From: Notospermus geniculatus
Taxonomy: Eukaryota; Nemertea; Pilidiophora; Heteronemertea; Lineidae
DNA: 64,000 bases
Assembly (NCBI GenBank): GCA_002633025.1
Contig: NMRB01002799.1
Location: 1-64,000 of the forward strand
Direction: 5' to 3'
The notes beneath the pieces are model-generated. The model saw only the letters and a list, made by a program, of their open reading frames with translations. It ran no database searches and was not told where the DNA came from. Below are positions 1 through 12,300 of this stretch, one piece after another. A program made the position numbers and the translations under genes. Every line of letters starts with the position of its first letter. Within the stretch, counting starts at the first letter, position 1.

Positions 1-1451
1 AATGCACGTCAACAGTTGAATAATTATTATTCAAATTAGCCGACGATTTAGGTAATTTGTCAGGTTCTACAGGTGCAAATGAGTGAATGATATTTTCGAC
101 AACGCTCGAGTTACTACACGTCGTCCATGTCAAACCCATTTGGTTGTGGTCCTTCTCTACACACGCATGACTGTTCGGCATTTTCTGCGCCAAGGTCAAA
201 TCAAGGCCAACCTTATTGTCGCCGCCGTGCCATTGTCTCTGCAACATATATACATCAGGTTTCACATCACTTTCTGCTGGTCGAACACTCACCCGCTGAA
301 CACCCTGATCCTGTTGCTGCGGCATATGCTGCTGCTGCTGCTGCTGTTGTTGCATCTGTTGCTGCTGCTGCCTATCATGTAACTGCGGGCTCGTATCACG
401 TCGTGGTGGACTGTGTCGATCGCGTGCCATGAAATGTCGTATCTTTGGCACACGACCGACCCCTGAATCATTGAATTCTGGCATGGTTATTTTGCGAGGC
501 TCCTTCTCTTCCACATGTTCTTCAATAATCACAGCCCCTGAGTTCGATGAACTGGTGTTTTCTGACGGTGTTTCTGTATCACGGCAGGGCGGCTCATACC
601 GTTGTTCACTTTGCTTGGTGTTCTGGAATTAGTAACACAACCACAAATCAGGGTCCGTATTCATAAAACCTTGCCAGCTTAGTTGGTTGCTAGTTTTACA
701 TTGCCTGTACAAACTGGGCACTTTAGCAAGTAACTAGGCCTAGCAGTGTTTTATGAATATGGGCCCATCACCAGGTTCGTCTCGCTTAACTCATCCAAAT
801 GTAGGCTTCATCTGACATCAGTTTGGAAGCGGGACGGCAAGAGAAGCCACAACTTACCTGCAAATTCTTCAAGAAGTTCTCACTAGTAGCACGTGTCCGG
901 TCATGTGACATCTTCTCCTCCTTCAACGCCTCACGGAGCTGATATATCTGAACCATCAGTTCTGCCGACTCTTTCGCCATCTCGTCTTGCATGCGAGTTA
1001 TCAACCGATCCTTGGCCAGAAGTTGTTCCTGCTTGGTAGCCATGTCATACTGAAGTTTCAGGTCCACCTGGACCTTAAAGATTTGTTCATCCTTCACCAT
1101 TATCTCATTCTTCGCCTTCTCGAGGAGGTCGTCCTTCAGTCTTAAGTCCGTTTCTAAATTACTAATCTGGTGTGTTTTATCATTGGATTCACTCTGTATC
1201 TGAGCAAAATCCCTGTCTTTAAAGAATTTCTCATCGTGTGATTTGAACTGTCGTTCTTTTGCGATGATCTCTTTTTGTGCAACTGCAAGCTGATGCTCTC
1301 GTTTGATAAGCTCTCCCTGATATTTAGTAAAAAGCCCGAAGAGATCTGCCCAGGCTTTTGACATCAGGACACCTTTCATCTGGAGCTCGGACTGCATGGC
1401 TTTCATAGTATCATCCTGGGGGCCATAATTATCATGGGTGTCCTCTTCCAT
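1..1451 (-). CDS. Coiled-coil, Q-rich protein, 5' part (3' end outside window)
   Basis: Two coding exons are visible. Exon A (1451 to 858) starts at the ATG at 1451, preceded by a good acceptor near 1497 that suggests a mostly non-coding upstream exon. It encodes 198 residues rich in E, K, Q and D with no Pro in long stretches, typical of a long coiled coil. It ends in phase 0 at a GTAAGT donor. Exon B (622 to 1) has acceptor TTCCAG and stays open to the window edge for about 207 residues. It is hydrophilic and carries an interrupted poly-Q tract (CAG/CAA, around 305-375) inside a low-complexity region. A GTG about 30 bases upstream would extend the frame, but the ATG is more likely. I do not recognise the family; a cytoskeletal or scaffold role would be a guess. 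The intron holds a foldback element. Confidence 0.7.
305..375 (-). repeat. Interrupted CAG/CAA poly-glutamine tract
   Basis: Runs of CAG with CAA and one ATG interruption encode about fifteen Gln in two blocks within the second exon of the left-edge gene. The mixed codons argue for a selected poly-Q stretch and not a pure expanding triplet repeat. Confidence 0.75.
651..767. repeat. Foldback element in intron (GTATTCATAAAAC arms)
   Basis: The left arm GGGTCCGTATTCATAAAAC and right arm GTTTTATGAATATGGGCCC are imperfect inverted repeats about 115 bp apart, inside the intron of the left-edge gene. It resembles the foldbacks at 24023, 45474 and 54946, whose arms also carry CATAA or TTCAC-type cores. 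Confidence 0.6.
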
Positions 1452-1497
1452 TGCTGGCAGGTTTGGACAAGACCAGCCCACGAACTCTTCTTATGAC

Positions 1498-3575
1498 CTG
1501 CAAAAAAACTCCAGAATTAGTCCAAACAGCCATCATAAAAGACAGCTGCAGCAGGATGATTTTATCTCCCACACCCTACTCGGTACCAACCATAACCTAG
1601 GCCTATCTACAGCCCTGTCCCTCCCAGTCCCTGTCACCCTGACCCTATAAACCATCCCGCTAATCCTAATCCTACCTACCCGGTACATGTACTCTCCATT
1701 CCACTTTCAAATGGCGCGAGGTTTATGAACGATATCTCTGCAACGGCTGGGTCAAATTTGACGTATCCTACATCAATCGATTTGTCTTTCTTGTCGGTAT
1801 CTTAAAATTCAAGTTTCATTGCGATATTCCCACTATTTCTCGATATTCTGATCCCTGTACATTTGCACGTGAGTGTGCGTACAAAATGTAGTTCCACGAT
1901 TTGCCCACTATGAATGCTGGGTGGTCGCTATGTGGTCGCATCGATTTTTCATAGGGTGGGCAGGCACCACTAAGTTGCCACTGCGTTCACGTGTTCAGCC
2001 TAGGTTTTTCCCGTTTTGTGTGCTGGAAATGTGGACAAGTGGATTAAACGTAGGCTTCATCAAATTTGACCCGTCCCAGCCGTTCGCGTTGGCGTTGCCG
2101 AGATATCGTTTTAAACCTTGCTTAGGGCCTAGGGCCTACCTTGCATGCGACGTGCGCCATTTGCATTTGTTTTTTTGTAAGTGCATGGACTGTAATAGGC
2201 CTACCATCATTAACAATGTGGTGCGGGATGCAGTAAAGCCCTGCTTAGCCTAGGGCTCTACACTGTTTACTGCAGGTACACAGTCAGTGTATGATGGTGT
2301 GACCGGTTTTCGTGGTACTAAGCCATGTAGGCCTAAGACTTTACCGCCCGATTATTGTGGCGTTAGTCACTTTGCGTCCGTAATTATTTTGTTATCATGG
2401 TTATGTGTCGAAAATAGAGATATTAATTTAGCCTACCGTGAAATGTTTTTGTCTCGCGGGCGCGCGCGTGAATAAACGTGAACGAACGGGAAAAAACGGG
2501 AGTACCACGAAAACTGTTCTGCCCCGAAAACTGGTCACTCCATCATAACTCACGCAGTGAGCCGCGAAGCGGCTCACGAAGTGAGTCTAATGGTTACGTG
2601 TGTGTAAAAAAATCTACAAAATTCAATGGAAAAATCAATACAGAGATGTGTTGTTCGTGAATCTCAACACCTTGACGCAATATGGCGATTTTGTGGATGT
2701 CGTAAACCATCATCCTTTCCGCCGCGGCCCGAATCAGCCGTCCGCCGCGTCACGTCACGACGTCACGTCACGGTGCGCGGCGTCGCGAAAAACAACATTT
2801 GTAGGAGAGGCCAGCCGGCCGCAGGCCTCAAAAGGGGGGTCTGGGGGTCTCCCCCAGAAAGGGGGGGTTCGGGGGGTCTCCCCCCGATTAGGTAACGGCT
2901 GCGTGAGTTCACGAGATCACTGATCTTTACATATTACATATAGGCCTATGTACACACATGTGTAGTGCATGTCATTAGCCTAGTGTATTGTAGGCTACAT
3001 GTGGGGAGTGTGCATCGGATGACAGCGCGGAAGGAAAAATACGGAAGCGCCAAACAAGACAATTTTACAACATCCACACATAAATATGCTGAGGTTCGCC
3101 ACACTCATTTTTGTTACTAACATTCACCTCAATAACTGGCCCCGTTTTTATGGCCAGACATCAGGTATTAGGCGCAAAAACATCGAATGTTGTGAGGTGG
3201 TGACCAATGTTTTGGAGGCCATTACAGTTTCTGCAGCGCACCTGATTACGCAGCTGGGAGATCCGACAGGATACTCGAATATGACAAATTTGCGTCTTAC
3301 CCGCAATCATCTATTTGTAACGAGCGGTTCCAACAAAGATGCAAGTAAAAGATATCTTCCAAGAAATGTATGTTTTTGAAGGAATGTAATCGCAATGCAG
3401 CTAATGTTGTGGATGATTGCGCTGTGACATTCCCAATGTACTGTCATTTCCCACTTTCCTTAATAATCACAATTTTATGAATCGATGGATAATATGGGGA
3501 GCTAAAGCCGTAAAAAATCAGATACTGGTTCAACGCATCATAAGTATCCATCCCTCAGTATAATTCCTCCAAGCT
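1498..3575. other. Intergenic region without a supported gene
   Basis: No ORF here has splice or domain support. Around 2535-2590 there is a short palindromic stretch (AGTGAGCCGCGAAGCGGCTC). From about 2715 to 2895 the base composition turns GC-rich, with CpG-dense CACGTCACG repeats and G/C homopolymer blocks, unlike the surroundings. This may be a repeat fragment. Confidence 0.5.
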
Positions 3576-3950
3576 ATGAGCAAGCCCATATGGGCCACAC
3601 ATGGGCCCCATATAATTGAAGATATGGGCCCCATGTGGGCATGCACCCAAGAAAAATATGGGTCCCATATTTTTTGCTCAGATACATATGGGGCCGGCCC
3701 CATCCAGGCTAACCTGGGTTTTGCGCTTAGTTCGCACGGCTGGTGTGGAGTTAACGGAATGCCATCACCGCCGGTAAATCGGCATGATGGGGCCCATATC
3801 GGGGAAATTATCCTAGCCAGCCATACTACCATATGGGCCCCACATGTAGAGCAAAAAATATGGGACCCATGGTTCTTGGGTGCAGAATCCTGTGGGGCCC
3901 ATATGGGATCACCGATCTGGGCCCCATATGTGTGTTGCCTGGGTTGGGGG
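3576..3950. repeat. Repeat built from CCCATATGGG-type palindromes
   Basis: The palindromic core CATATGGGCCCCAT and variants occur about ten times on both strands within 370 bp. Open frames on both strands here are by-products of this composition. The right end (from 3871) is shared with the second SLC5 copy at 13302; the left part is not. Confidence 0.6.
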
Positions 3951-6120
3951 AGTTGGTCCTTATTGGACAATTATGGTTTTTACTGTAAGTGTTTGGGGTT
4001 AGTCACCCTCACCGTGGAGAATCGCCAGCGCATTAGCCGAGTTTCTAAGTCACAGAGGCAGGACCATGGCGGTACTGACAGGCTCCAGCATAAGACATTT
4101 TAAGCAGAGAATTTCATTAAGGTGCTTTTGGGACAACAAAAAACATGCACATTGTCACAGGATTTAAATAGGTGTAAGAGTAAAGAATGTCCCTGAAAGT
4201 CTCACTTTTATTTTGTTCCATGATGGATTAATTGTAGAAACCAATCGCCTGAGACTAGAATGTCAGGCCTAACAATAGGACCCTTTGTTCCCAGGACAGT
4301 TTTTCGCATCATGATTTGTTGGAACCGTCCTTGCAGCAGCAATTACCACGGTACCCTGGAAACAAATCATAAAATCCGCTCCTGCAGGTGGCGCCGCCCT
4401 GTGTTAAACATGCTAACCTAAAAACGAATTCGTGCCTATTGGGCGCCCCTTAACCTGCTTACTACGATAGTGAGTGACAGCCGTCGTGTGTGAGTAACGC
4501 GTACGCAGAGAACATGCACCGACATGGTCACCTTTCTCGAATTTTGTAGCGTCCTAAAGTCAATTTAGGGGGCGGGCATGGCGGATATATTAAGATTCCA
4601 CTGGGCAGACTACATACTTTTCGTGCTTGTATTAATTGCAAGTGCTGCAATTGGAGTCTACTATGGATTTACCGGCACGCGTCAAAAAACGACGTCAGAA
4701 TTTTTTCTGGGGAACCGGAGTATGAGCCTTTTCCCAGTGACTATTTCCATTCTCGCCAGTTTCATCTCAGCTGTATCCATTCTCGGGACGCCAGCTGAAA
4801 TCTACACATTTGGAGTAATCTACGTGCTACTCGCCTTATCATACTTCGTTGCCTTCCCTGTGTCCGTTCATGTGTATCTCCCCATGTTTCATAAACTCAA
4901 TCTGACCAGTTGTCATGAGGTAAGTTGGTGTATACTTTGTATGCGATTACTGGTTATCAATCAAATGTAACAAAATACTGTGTTTTGTAATAGCAATCTA
5001 ATCAAAATCACATTTCAGATTGAAGTTGTGTGCCCACTTGTCTTGCTGTGATCCATTGCCAGAAGTTCATTTGACATGTCAGATACGGTATCTGACCTTG
5101 GGCAAATCACTTTACTGCAGGCTGGTGAACCATGGAGGCATTCTACATGGGTGAACCAAACTAGTAAATGCAACCCCTCTATTAAGGACACCTTCTGATG
5201 TTGTCCTGTCTTGGCTTGTCTGATTACAGAGGTCAAATTGATATGACCTCTGTACATGTAGGCCTGGGTCTGACTTTTGGTGTCCTTAGTAATTAGGTGT
5301 CCTCCTGGCAGAGGTGTTTTCTATCTAAGGGAGGTCTAATGTACACTCTCTTGTTTTGTTGTACAAATGTACCGGGTACTAGAACTTCAGTGTCCTTGAT
5401 AAGGAGGTTTCCTCCTGGCGGGGGTGTCCTCCTTTCCAACCAAGGGAGAGGTTGCACTGTTAGTGACATTCATTTGTTGTTCAAATACATGTATACCAGA
5501 AAGTCCTGTACAAAACTGAAGTAAAAGCAATTACTACATGTAGACTTTATTCATCCACCATATAATATGCCTACATTGTATACAATGTAGAAACACAGGA
5601 TGTCACCCCCATTTCAGTTCTGTGTTAACTTCATCTGTTATCAGCATATTACATGTATATGGCTTACAACCTTGATGTTCATTCACATTCACATTATATG
5701 TATAAAATGACTATCTATATCAGTTACTTAGAATTTGATCAATGGTGTTTGCTGAAATGTGGGCGTCCTTTTGTTCAACCACTGTCCTCCAAAAGCTCAA
5801 CAATAGAGTTTGAGAAATGCAGGAGTGGGCTATTTCCGGGTTCTGACCCTTCAGCAGGTGACAGTTGCACCTAAGTCTTTTCCAGAATGTCCTGGTATTC
5901 ACACCTGCTTCAGCCTTGACTTCATATTGATCATGATCGCAGACAGCTTGATTCCTGGTTACACAACCGACTCACTTCAACTGGGTACAGCTTATGTTCT
6001 TAGTTGAATAATATCGCCTATTGTCTTATCCCAGATTTTTTTTCTTTTAGTCATCTAAATCATTGTTTCAATAATGTATTACATAAAGCACCCTATAAAT
6101 TATAAAGCACCCTATAAATT

Positions 6121-6166
6121 ATATTAATAATAATAATAATAATAATATAATAATATAATAATAATA
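6121..6166. repeat. (AAT)n microsatellite
   Basis: A run of AAT triplets with TATAAT interruptions lies in intron 1 of SLC5 copy A. A short run at 6238 and the counterpart at 16256-16278 are of the same kind with different lengths. Confidence 0.85.
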
Positions 6167-6354
6167 GAACTTCAGCCAATGTTTATTTTATTTTCTTATT
6201 GACACTACTTCTACACATGTTTCGCACTTAGATTTTCTAATAATAATAATAATATGTCAGTTGTGTAATCAGGCAGTGTAATTGACTGACTGTGGTTTTG
6301 TGGTCATGATCAATCACAGCATCATTCAAACAAGTGTATGAAGTCCTTCCCAAA

Positions 6355-6526
6355 TGTGACCCGCTCCAGCAAAAGTAGGTGCGTGTCGCAAGAGAGGAAA
6401 GGGTTAACAGCCTTACAACACAATGGCTGAAATGTACATCTCTGCTGGTTGACAATAGTACTAGTAAACTGATGACCAATGATGATCACTTGCGACATGT
6501 GCCTGCTTTTGCTGTTGCAGGTCACA
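6355..6526. mobile_element. MITE-like foldback, TGTGACC family, copy 1
   Basis: The ends are TGTGACCCGCTCCAGCAAAA and, inverted, TTTTGCTGTTGCAGGTCACA. The inner arms contain GGTGCGTGTCGC and GCGACATGTGCC. Length is about 172 bp with no coding capacity. Its counterpart is in the second SLC5 copy (16533) and two more members lie at 31227 and 31829. Confidence 0.8.
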
Positions 6527-6976
6527 CATGACTTACTGCTGAGTGTTTTCTGAAAATATCATCATTGCCGACCATTCTGGGATATATTGAATGAATTTTC
6601 AGTGAAAGCGCTTGCATATCATTATCCAAATTAACATAAGCATCAGTTCGCCCACCAGTTCAAAAAAAAATTCGATGCACTCCATCCAACAGATACGTGC
6701 CGTGTACCTGTGACCTTTCAATATTGATATTCTGTGCCGTACCCTGGCAAGTTACAACCCCAGCCTGAATCAATGTTTCATGCAATGAGCACTTCTCATC
6801 GCCAAAAAACATGCCTCAGGATTTGTTGATCTCATTCCAATTTGCACAATGCCAGCTATGAGTCAGACCCCTGTGCTGAAAGTGAAAATCGTGGGTAGAA
6901 AATTGACATTGTCTCAGAAAAATTCTGTGCACAAATTTATCAGATTATCAGCCTACAGACATCGACTGATGTCGAA

Positions 6977-6977
6977 N
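6977..6977. other. Single-N contig join
   Basis: One N lies between sequence matching the second copy (left side) and unrelated G/A-rich repeats (right side). In the second copy the sequence continues uninterrupted at 17180. This marks an assembly join. Confidence 0.85.
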
Positions 6978-6999
6978 ACCATACCGCATGCTCGTTCCA

Positions 7000-7345
7000 A
7001 TTTTCGCGGGAAAAGGGGTCATTTTCGGCAGCAGTCTTCGGGAAAAAATTCCCGAAAAACACTTAAAATAGGGGTACTTTGAATGACTTTTCTCCCGAAA
7101 AATTATTTAAAAGGGGGGCAAAAGTTTGTCTTCCCGAAAAAATAATAAAAAGGGGTGTGAAAGTCCTATTCTCAATGAAAAAGCCTGTTAAAAAGGGGGT
7201 GAAAATCCCTTGGTTCCTTCAAAATTAGGGTGTCTAATTGCATAAAAAATCCCAAAAAGGGGGGAAAATATCTTGGTTCCTTCCATTAGGGGGTCTAATT
7301 GGATGAAAAAAGCCCGCAGAAAGGGGTGGAAAATTTTCCGTGGGG
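7000..7345. repeat. Degenerate tandem repeat, about 65-bp unit
   Basis: Repeating blocks of A-rich sequence followed by AAAAGGGG, then GTGAAAATCCCTTGG or similar and TTAGGGNGTCTAATT. At least four imperfect units lie directly after the contig join at 6977. The second SLC5 copy lacks them at this position. Confidence 0.6.
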
Positions 7346-7394
7346 GTCCTTTTCAAACTCAGGAACAAGCATATGTGTACCCTAAAATTAAGGA

Positions 7395-7500
7395 GTGAGG
7401 GGGGCGGGTGCAGTCCGACCAGGGATCGAACCTGAAACCTCAGAGGTGACAGTTGCAATGTTTTTACTACACCATTCTGACAGCCCAGTCATCTGTCAGT
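7395..7500 (-). mobile_element. tRNA-derived SINE fragment
   Basis: On the minus strand it shows the A-box-like AGAATGGTGTAGT and a B box inside AGGTTCGATCCCTGG. It matches the fuller member at 17525-17713 in the second SLC5 copy, but its tail is replaced by repeats near the contig start. Confidence 0.65.
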
Positions 7501-8636
7501 TTGTTCCTAAAGTTAGGAATCCACCATTGATTTTCAAGCTGATTTTGCGTTGTGACTTGCTTTGCAACTGGGCACTTGATCGCCGTAGTGGACTCGCTGA
7601 CGTGATTTCCACCAATGGCGAAGATGTGGTCAATTTCAGTCGGCAATCAGTCGGCGACCGGTATCGGTTCCTTGCCATCGTATTCAATCGCAGGTAGCAG
7701 GTTGCAAAGCAAGCCGCAACGCAGAAAATCAGCAGTGGATTCCTAGCTTTAGGGATCGTCCGTACATGTAATGTCAATGTGCATCGCTATCCTAAGAATG
7801 TTAGGAAAGGGTTTGACCCCCTCCCCTTATCCTAACATAAAATACATTGACAACATGTGTACTAAGTAGAACTTTATTCAAGGTGGCCAAGAATGTCAAT
7901 GTTTTCACTTGAAAACAAATCCTAACATGGCATATTAACCCCTCCCCTCTGTTAGGATTGTTAAAACATTGACTCACTCGATCAATGTCTTTTTACAAAA
8001 AAAAAATCTTCACAAGGCTCCTTCCCCGTCCCCCTTCCGAACTTTGTTAAGAGAGTGACGCACATTGATATTTATGGACGGTCCCTAATCCTAATCGGTG
8101 CATGGTCGAGGGTGTCCATCCCTGAAGATTACTGTCCGGTTAGAATGGCAATGAATGGTGCAGTTGACAGACCGACAGATGTCACCTCTAGATATTTGTG
8201 GGTTCAATTCTTAGCCTCACCCATTCTTAGCCTCACCCATTCATGCCTCACCCATTCAGGTGACTCTCTTTGAAAGCAAAGTTTAATAATTGTCCAATTA
8301 TCCTGCGAGTTCTACAATACGAAGTACAGCATCAAATCAGCTGTACAGTATACCAACATGTCTGGTTAGAAAAGTACCGTAACTGATATCATAAATGATA
8401 AAATTAATGATGGGTTAGAATTCTTCTAATTCATTTTTAATCATGATACATGTAAATCGATATTTCATAAACTAGTAATGAAGATCAGGCTGAAGTATGC
8501 CTACCTGAAGATTTTTGGTCCAACCATGCATAAAACGACCAATTCAAAGGGAAACAATACAATACTATAAAGTAATTGAAAAGGAAACTGGTGACACTAT
8601 GACACTTGGATGCACGACTTGATCGTTGTGAGTGAG

Positions 8637-9305
8637 GCCATGCTTTTTTTATTCTTTGGTTTACGGGCCCGCCGACGTGGCAAAATGCCATTCCGAACAA
8701 AAAATAAAAGTGGGAAAATCAGTTTCTTTTATTGCCTCCGAAGTTCAAATGAGGTCCTCTAAAAAAACAAATAAATGGAGTTGTTTAGTTTTTATTCCCG
8801 CCGACCTTGATTTCAGCAGTCACGACAGCTAAAAATAAATAAAACCAACTGGCGTATGCCTATTTCCCCGGCAGCGAGGACGGAAAGAAGCAGAAAAGAG
8901 GCATTTGTCAAGAATTTATTTGGTTTTTTATTTCCTCTGAGTTGTCTAACTTGTCATTCTAAAGGTGAAAATGAAAAAAATGAACTGAACCAAAGTTTTT
9001 TTTAATTTTAATTTCGTCCTCCGTACCTGGGCTCAAAATCTTTGTGCCCGTAAAGCCCGTGTCACACTGTCCCGAAGTTGACACCCGATGGCCATACGAA
9101 TTATGGAAACCTTTGGAAATCTTACTGATAAATGCCAGCCTGAAGAGGACCCCGGTTGGGGTCGAAAATTTGCAAGATTCTGGAAGTTGACTTTGGGGCC
9201 ATCTTCACGCAAAATCCAAAATTCCATATTCGTGTGGCCATCGGGTGTCTAATTTCGGGACAGTGTGACACGGGCTTTAACCAAAGAATATAATAAGCAT
9301 GGCCT
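8637..9305. mobile_element. Harbinger/Tourist-like TIR element with nested foldback
   Basis: The ends GGCCATGC and GCATGGCC carry longer inverted arms (TTATTCTTTGGTTTACGGGC and its complement) flanked by TGA on both sides, a likely 3-bp target duplication. The interior alternates A/T-rich runs with CCGCCGAC boxes. A second foldback (9051-9280) interrupts the right arm. The second SLC5 copy keeps only the right part (about 19448-19556). GGCC ends and 3-bp duplications are typical of PIF/Harbinger MITEs; that assignment is inferred. Confidence 0.65.
9051..9280. mobile_element. 230-bp foldback present only in copy A
   Basis: The arms begin TAAAGCCCGTGTCACACTGT and end in the complement ACAGTGTGACACGGGCTTTA, extending about 50 bp on each side. 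The matching site in the second copy (around 19533) reads straight from CCCGTAAA into CCAAAG, so this is a clean insertion polymorphism. The interior holds a hairpin motif GACCCC-GGTT-GGGGTC followed by GAAAATTT. Confidence 0.85.
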
Positions 9306-12300
9306 GATGTCCAAACAAGCAAAGAAGACTTTTTGACATGAAGTAAAATACATATGAAAATGCTATTAAGATACGGTAATTCATATCACAATTCGTATTC
9401 AGAATAATGTTAGCCCCAGAAACAACTTGTCATTGCAATAAAATAAATATTCGGCTGACCTAAGGGCAAAGAAAGACTGTCTCCATTTGCTCTCTCTGAT
9501 GTTGGCACATCAACACAACGTGGTCAATATGACTGCGATATCGAGGTGCCTTCAATATCAGGGTTCAAAACATTTCAAACAAAATCGTAATTTTTTAATG
9601 TCGCGACCTTGGAATATTGCCAATAAGGTTTACAAACTGCGTTGTGGAAAGTTAATTATGCGTATTACGTTTTTACATTGACTCATCGGCGTAGTGGCTG
9701 TCTGCAGTGCCACACCACTTCGATCGTTGTTCCTCAAAGACACGCCTCTCCATGAGAGTTTTTTTGCATAAGTTGGGCATTTCACCATTGTTGATTTCCT
9801 CATGGCAGATGCCTTGACCAGTTTTCTGCCAGTTAGATTGCCTTGTACCTTCACAAAAATCTTATGCCATTTTCAAAGCTTTTGCCCTCATGGGTAGAGG
9901 AGTGTTGTCTCTAAACAGGCCAGGGTGTCCCAAAAAAATCCTCTTTGCTCAATTTCCCTGCAGGCACTTTAACAACAATATACAGTTACAGTTATATGTA
10001 GTACATGTATAACTACATAATATATGTACATGTAGTTATAGTTACTGGCTGATCTGCTAACTTGGGCCTATTCTCTGCATTGACATATGAAGTTGCATTC
10101 ACTCCTAAAATACATTTCGTCAAATATGGTGTTATATATAAATTGATGTAATTGAATTCAATTCCTTGCCTTGAAGGTTGCATATCATTCAATGCCGATC
10201 GAGGTTATTGCAACAAATCATGAAAGTTGCATGCCTCACCGGTTTCCATAGCAACCACATATATGTCAACTAATGGCATTTCCCCAATTTTTGTTTTGCA
10301 GTACCTCGAATTACGGTTCAATCTGTTTATACGGATATTAGTCTCAGTGATTTTTATTGTCCAAATGGTAAGTTCCGCCATCATCTTTTTTCAAAATTCC
10401 CATTTCTTTCTTGTCTGCGTGATATGAAATTACGGGTGTGCACGCCAGGAAATGCAATGACGTCATTTGAGCATCAAACCCGTTATTGATTCACGGATGG
10501 TTTCCAATGTTGATTTTATTGTATATTTAGCTTGTTTATACGCTATTGTTAGTTTATTGACGTCATTTGTTTCGGGGTATGGGATTCTCCTTTAATCTCG
10601 CATATTATTTATAAATTTGAACGCTATTTATAGATGTGGCTTTGAAAACAGGGCATTGAAATCAATATGTCATCTGAGGGGAAGCCCACCCATCACACTC
10701 AAACTGTTTACAATGCAACTTCTCCGGAAACTACAATTTCTGGTTCCTTCATTGAGAGATTCATCAAGTTTTACTAAAATACATGTAGAATTTACGTTTA
10801 TTGCCCCTGCAAATGTAGTAAAACTATCCTTCTCCATCCGTAACATGAACCTCCACCCCGCATTTTACATTTTCTCTGTGTGTTTAGCTCATGGTATGCA
10901 CAGTGTTCAGTGGATTCTTCAAAACAGTAGGCCTACATGTACATGTATGGTTCTATCAGAAGTTGATGAAGATCTGTATTTTTGGTTCTGTCAAATAAAG
11001 TAACATTTGGCTTCCATTGACGTATCTATCATGTTAAATTGTTGTGTGCTGTCAGGGACATTCATTTGATTCTTAGGGTTGCATTGTACCAAAGATTTAT
11101 CAGCAAGCCGTATAAATTTTTGGTTGCACTAGGTACTTGAACAAACAAACTGTTTTCTCATATTTTCATTTTCTTCTCCAGCTGATGTACATGGCGGTGG
11201 TGATCTACGCTCCTGCATTAGCATTTAGTCAAGGTATGTACATGTAGCTGCTGCACCATGGGAGTTTTCTCTCACAAGTTGGCTCTCTCTGTGCAACTCA
11301 CCCATGGAAACTACGGCCAGCGGTAGTCAAGGTCGTAAGCCGTACTGAAACCGACAATGGTGAAAATTGCCCTTCGCGATCCAACTTCGCAAGAAAAAAC
11401 TCACGTGGAGCAGCGCCGTCAGCAGCAGTGGGTTCCTTACTGACCTATTAGAACTTTTTCAATTGGCAGACGGCAGTTTTACAATTCGCCTCGACATTTG
11501 TGAAATAAATACTACAAACAGAAATGTGTAATTCGAACGACTCATGTCATTTGTATCCATGGCAATTTTCATTTAGTATTACGTATGATATGCTTTCTTA
11601 CGCGTCGGAAACTACTCGATAGTATTGATCAATTGATGACGTCATTCTCGATGCTATTTTTGTCTCATTGCATATCCTTGAGGCAGACTTCCCCAGGTCT
11701 CGCTTTTGCAAATCATAACGATTTGTGTCAAAATCTGAATTTGTGAATATTCTTTGTGCTCTGATTATTTTTAGTCCAATAGTTAACAGAGGATACCAAG
11801 TGTTTTGTTATGGCATACATATCCAAATTGCATGAAAAAAGAGCATTGGTGTTTGCTGACACATCATATCCAATTTGTAGCATGCTCCAGGGCAGCCTGC
11901 TCCAGGCATTTAGTAACAGAGATGGTCACCTCGGGCATAACCACACCCAAGTGACCCCAAGGCGCGGTATCCATCAAGGATAAACATCTGCAAATTTTTA
12001 AACCAACCAATTTCAAAATTCACCTACAACACATGTATGTCATATCAACGATATGAAAGGAAACGTCGTCTCCAAATTTTGCAAATTTTCGACCCCGCGT
12101 CTTCCTCAGGCACTTTCTAGTCGAGTTACCAGAACACTTTCTGTTGGATTATATTTATGTCATATCATTCATCAACAACATGAAATAGAACAGTCTGACA
12201 ATGCAAGAAGTAATTTTTGGGAAATTCGCAATTTCATTCTGATGCCTTTTGTCTTTTCCAGTGAGTGGTCTGGCAATGTGGATCTCCATTCTTTCCATTG

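Noticed and set aside
305-375. CRISPR-like or other array
   Set aside because: The direct repeats are CAG/CAA codons in an open exon. No spaced array exists anywhere in the window.
2700-2895. GC-rich block as bacterial insert or contamination
   Set aside because: It is short, flanked by typical host sequence, and consists of simple CACGTCACG and G/C runs without coding content.
3530-4103. Overlapping open frames on both strands (146 and 175 aa)
   Set aside because: They follow from the CATATGGG palindrome repeat; their sequences are repeats of the same tripeptides and have no splice context.
10617-11003. 128-aa open frame recurring at 10617, 20874 and 21533
   Set aside because: It lies in SLC5 intron 2 and recurs only because the intron is duplicated. 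The frame survives because the main differences are 6-bp ACATGT units. No domain is recognisable.
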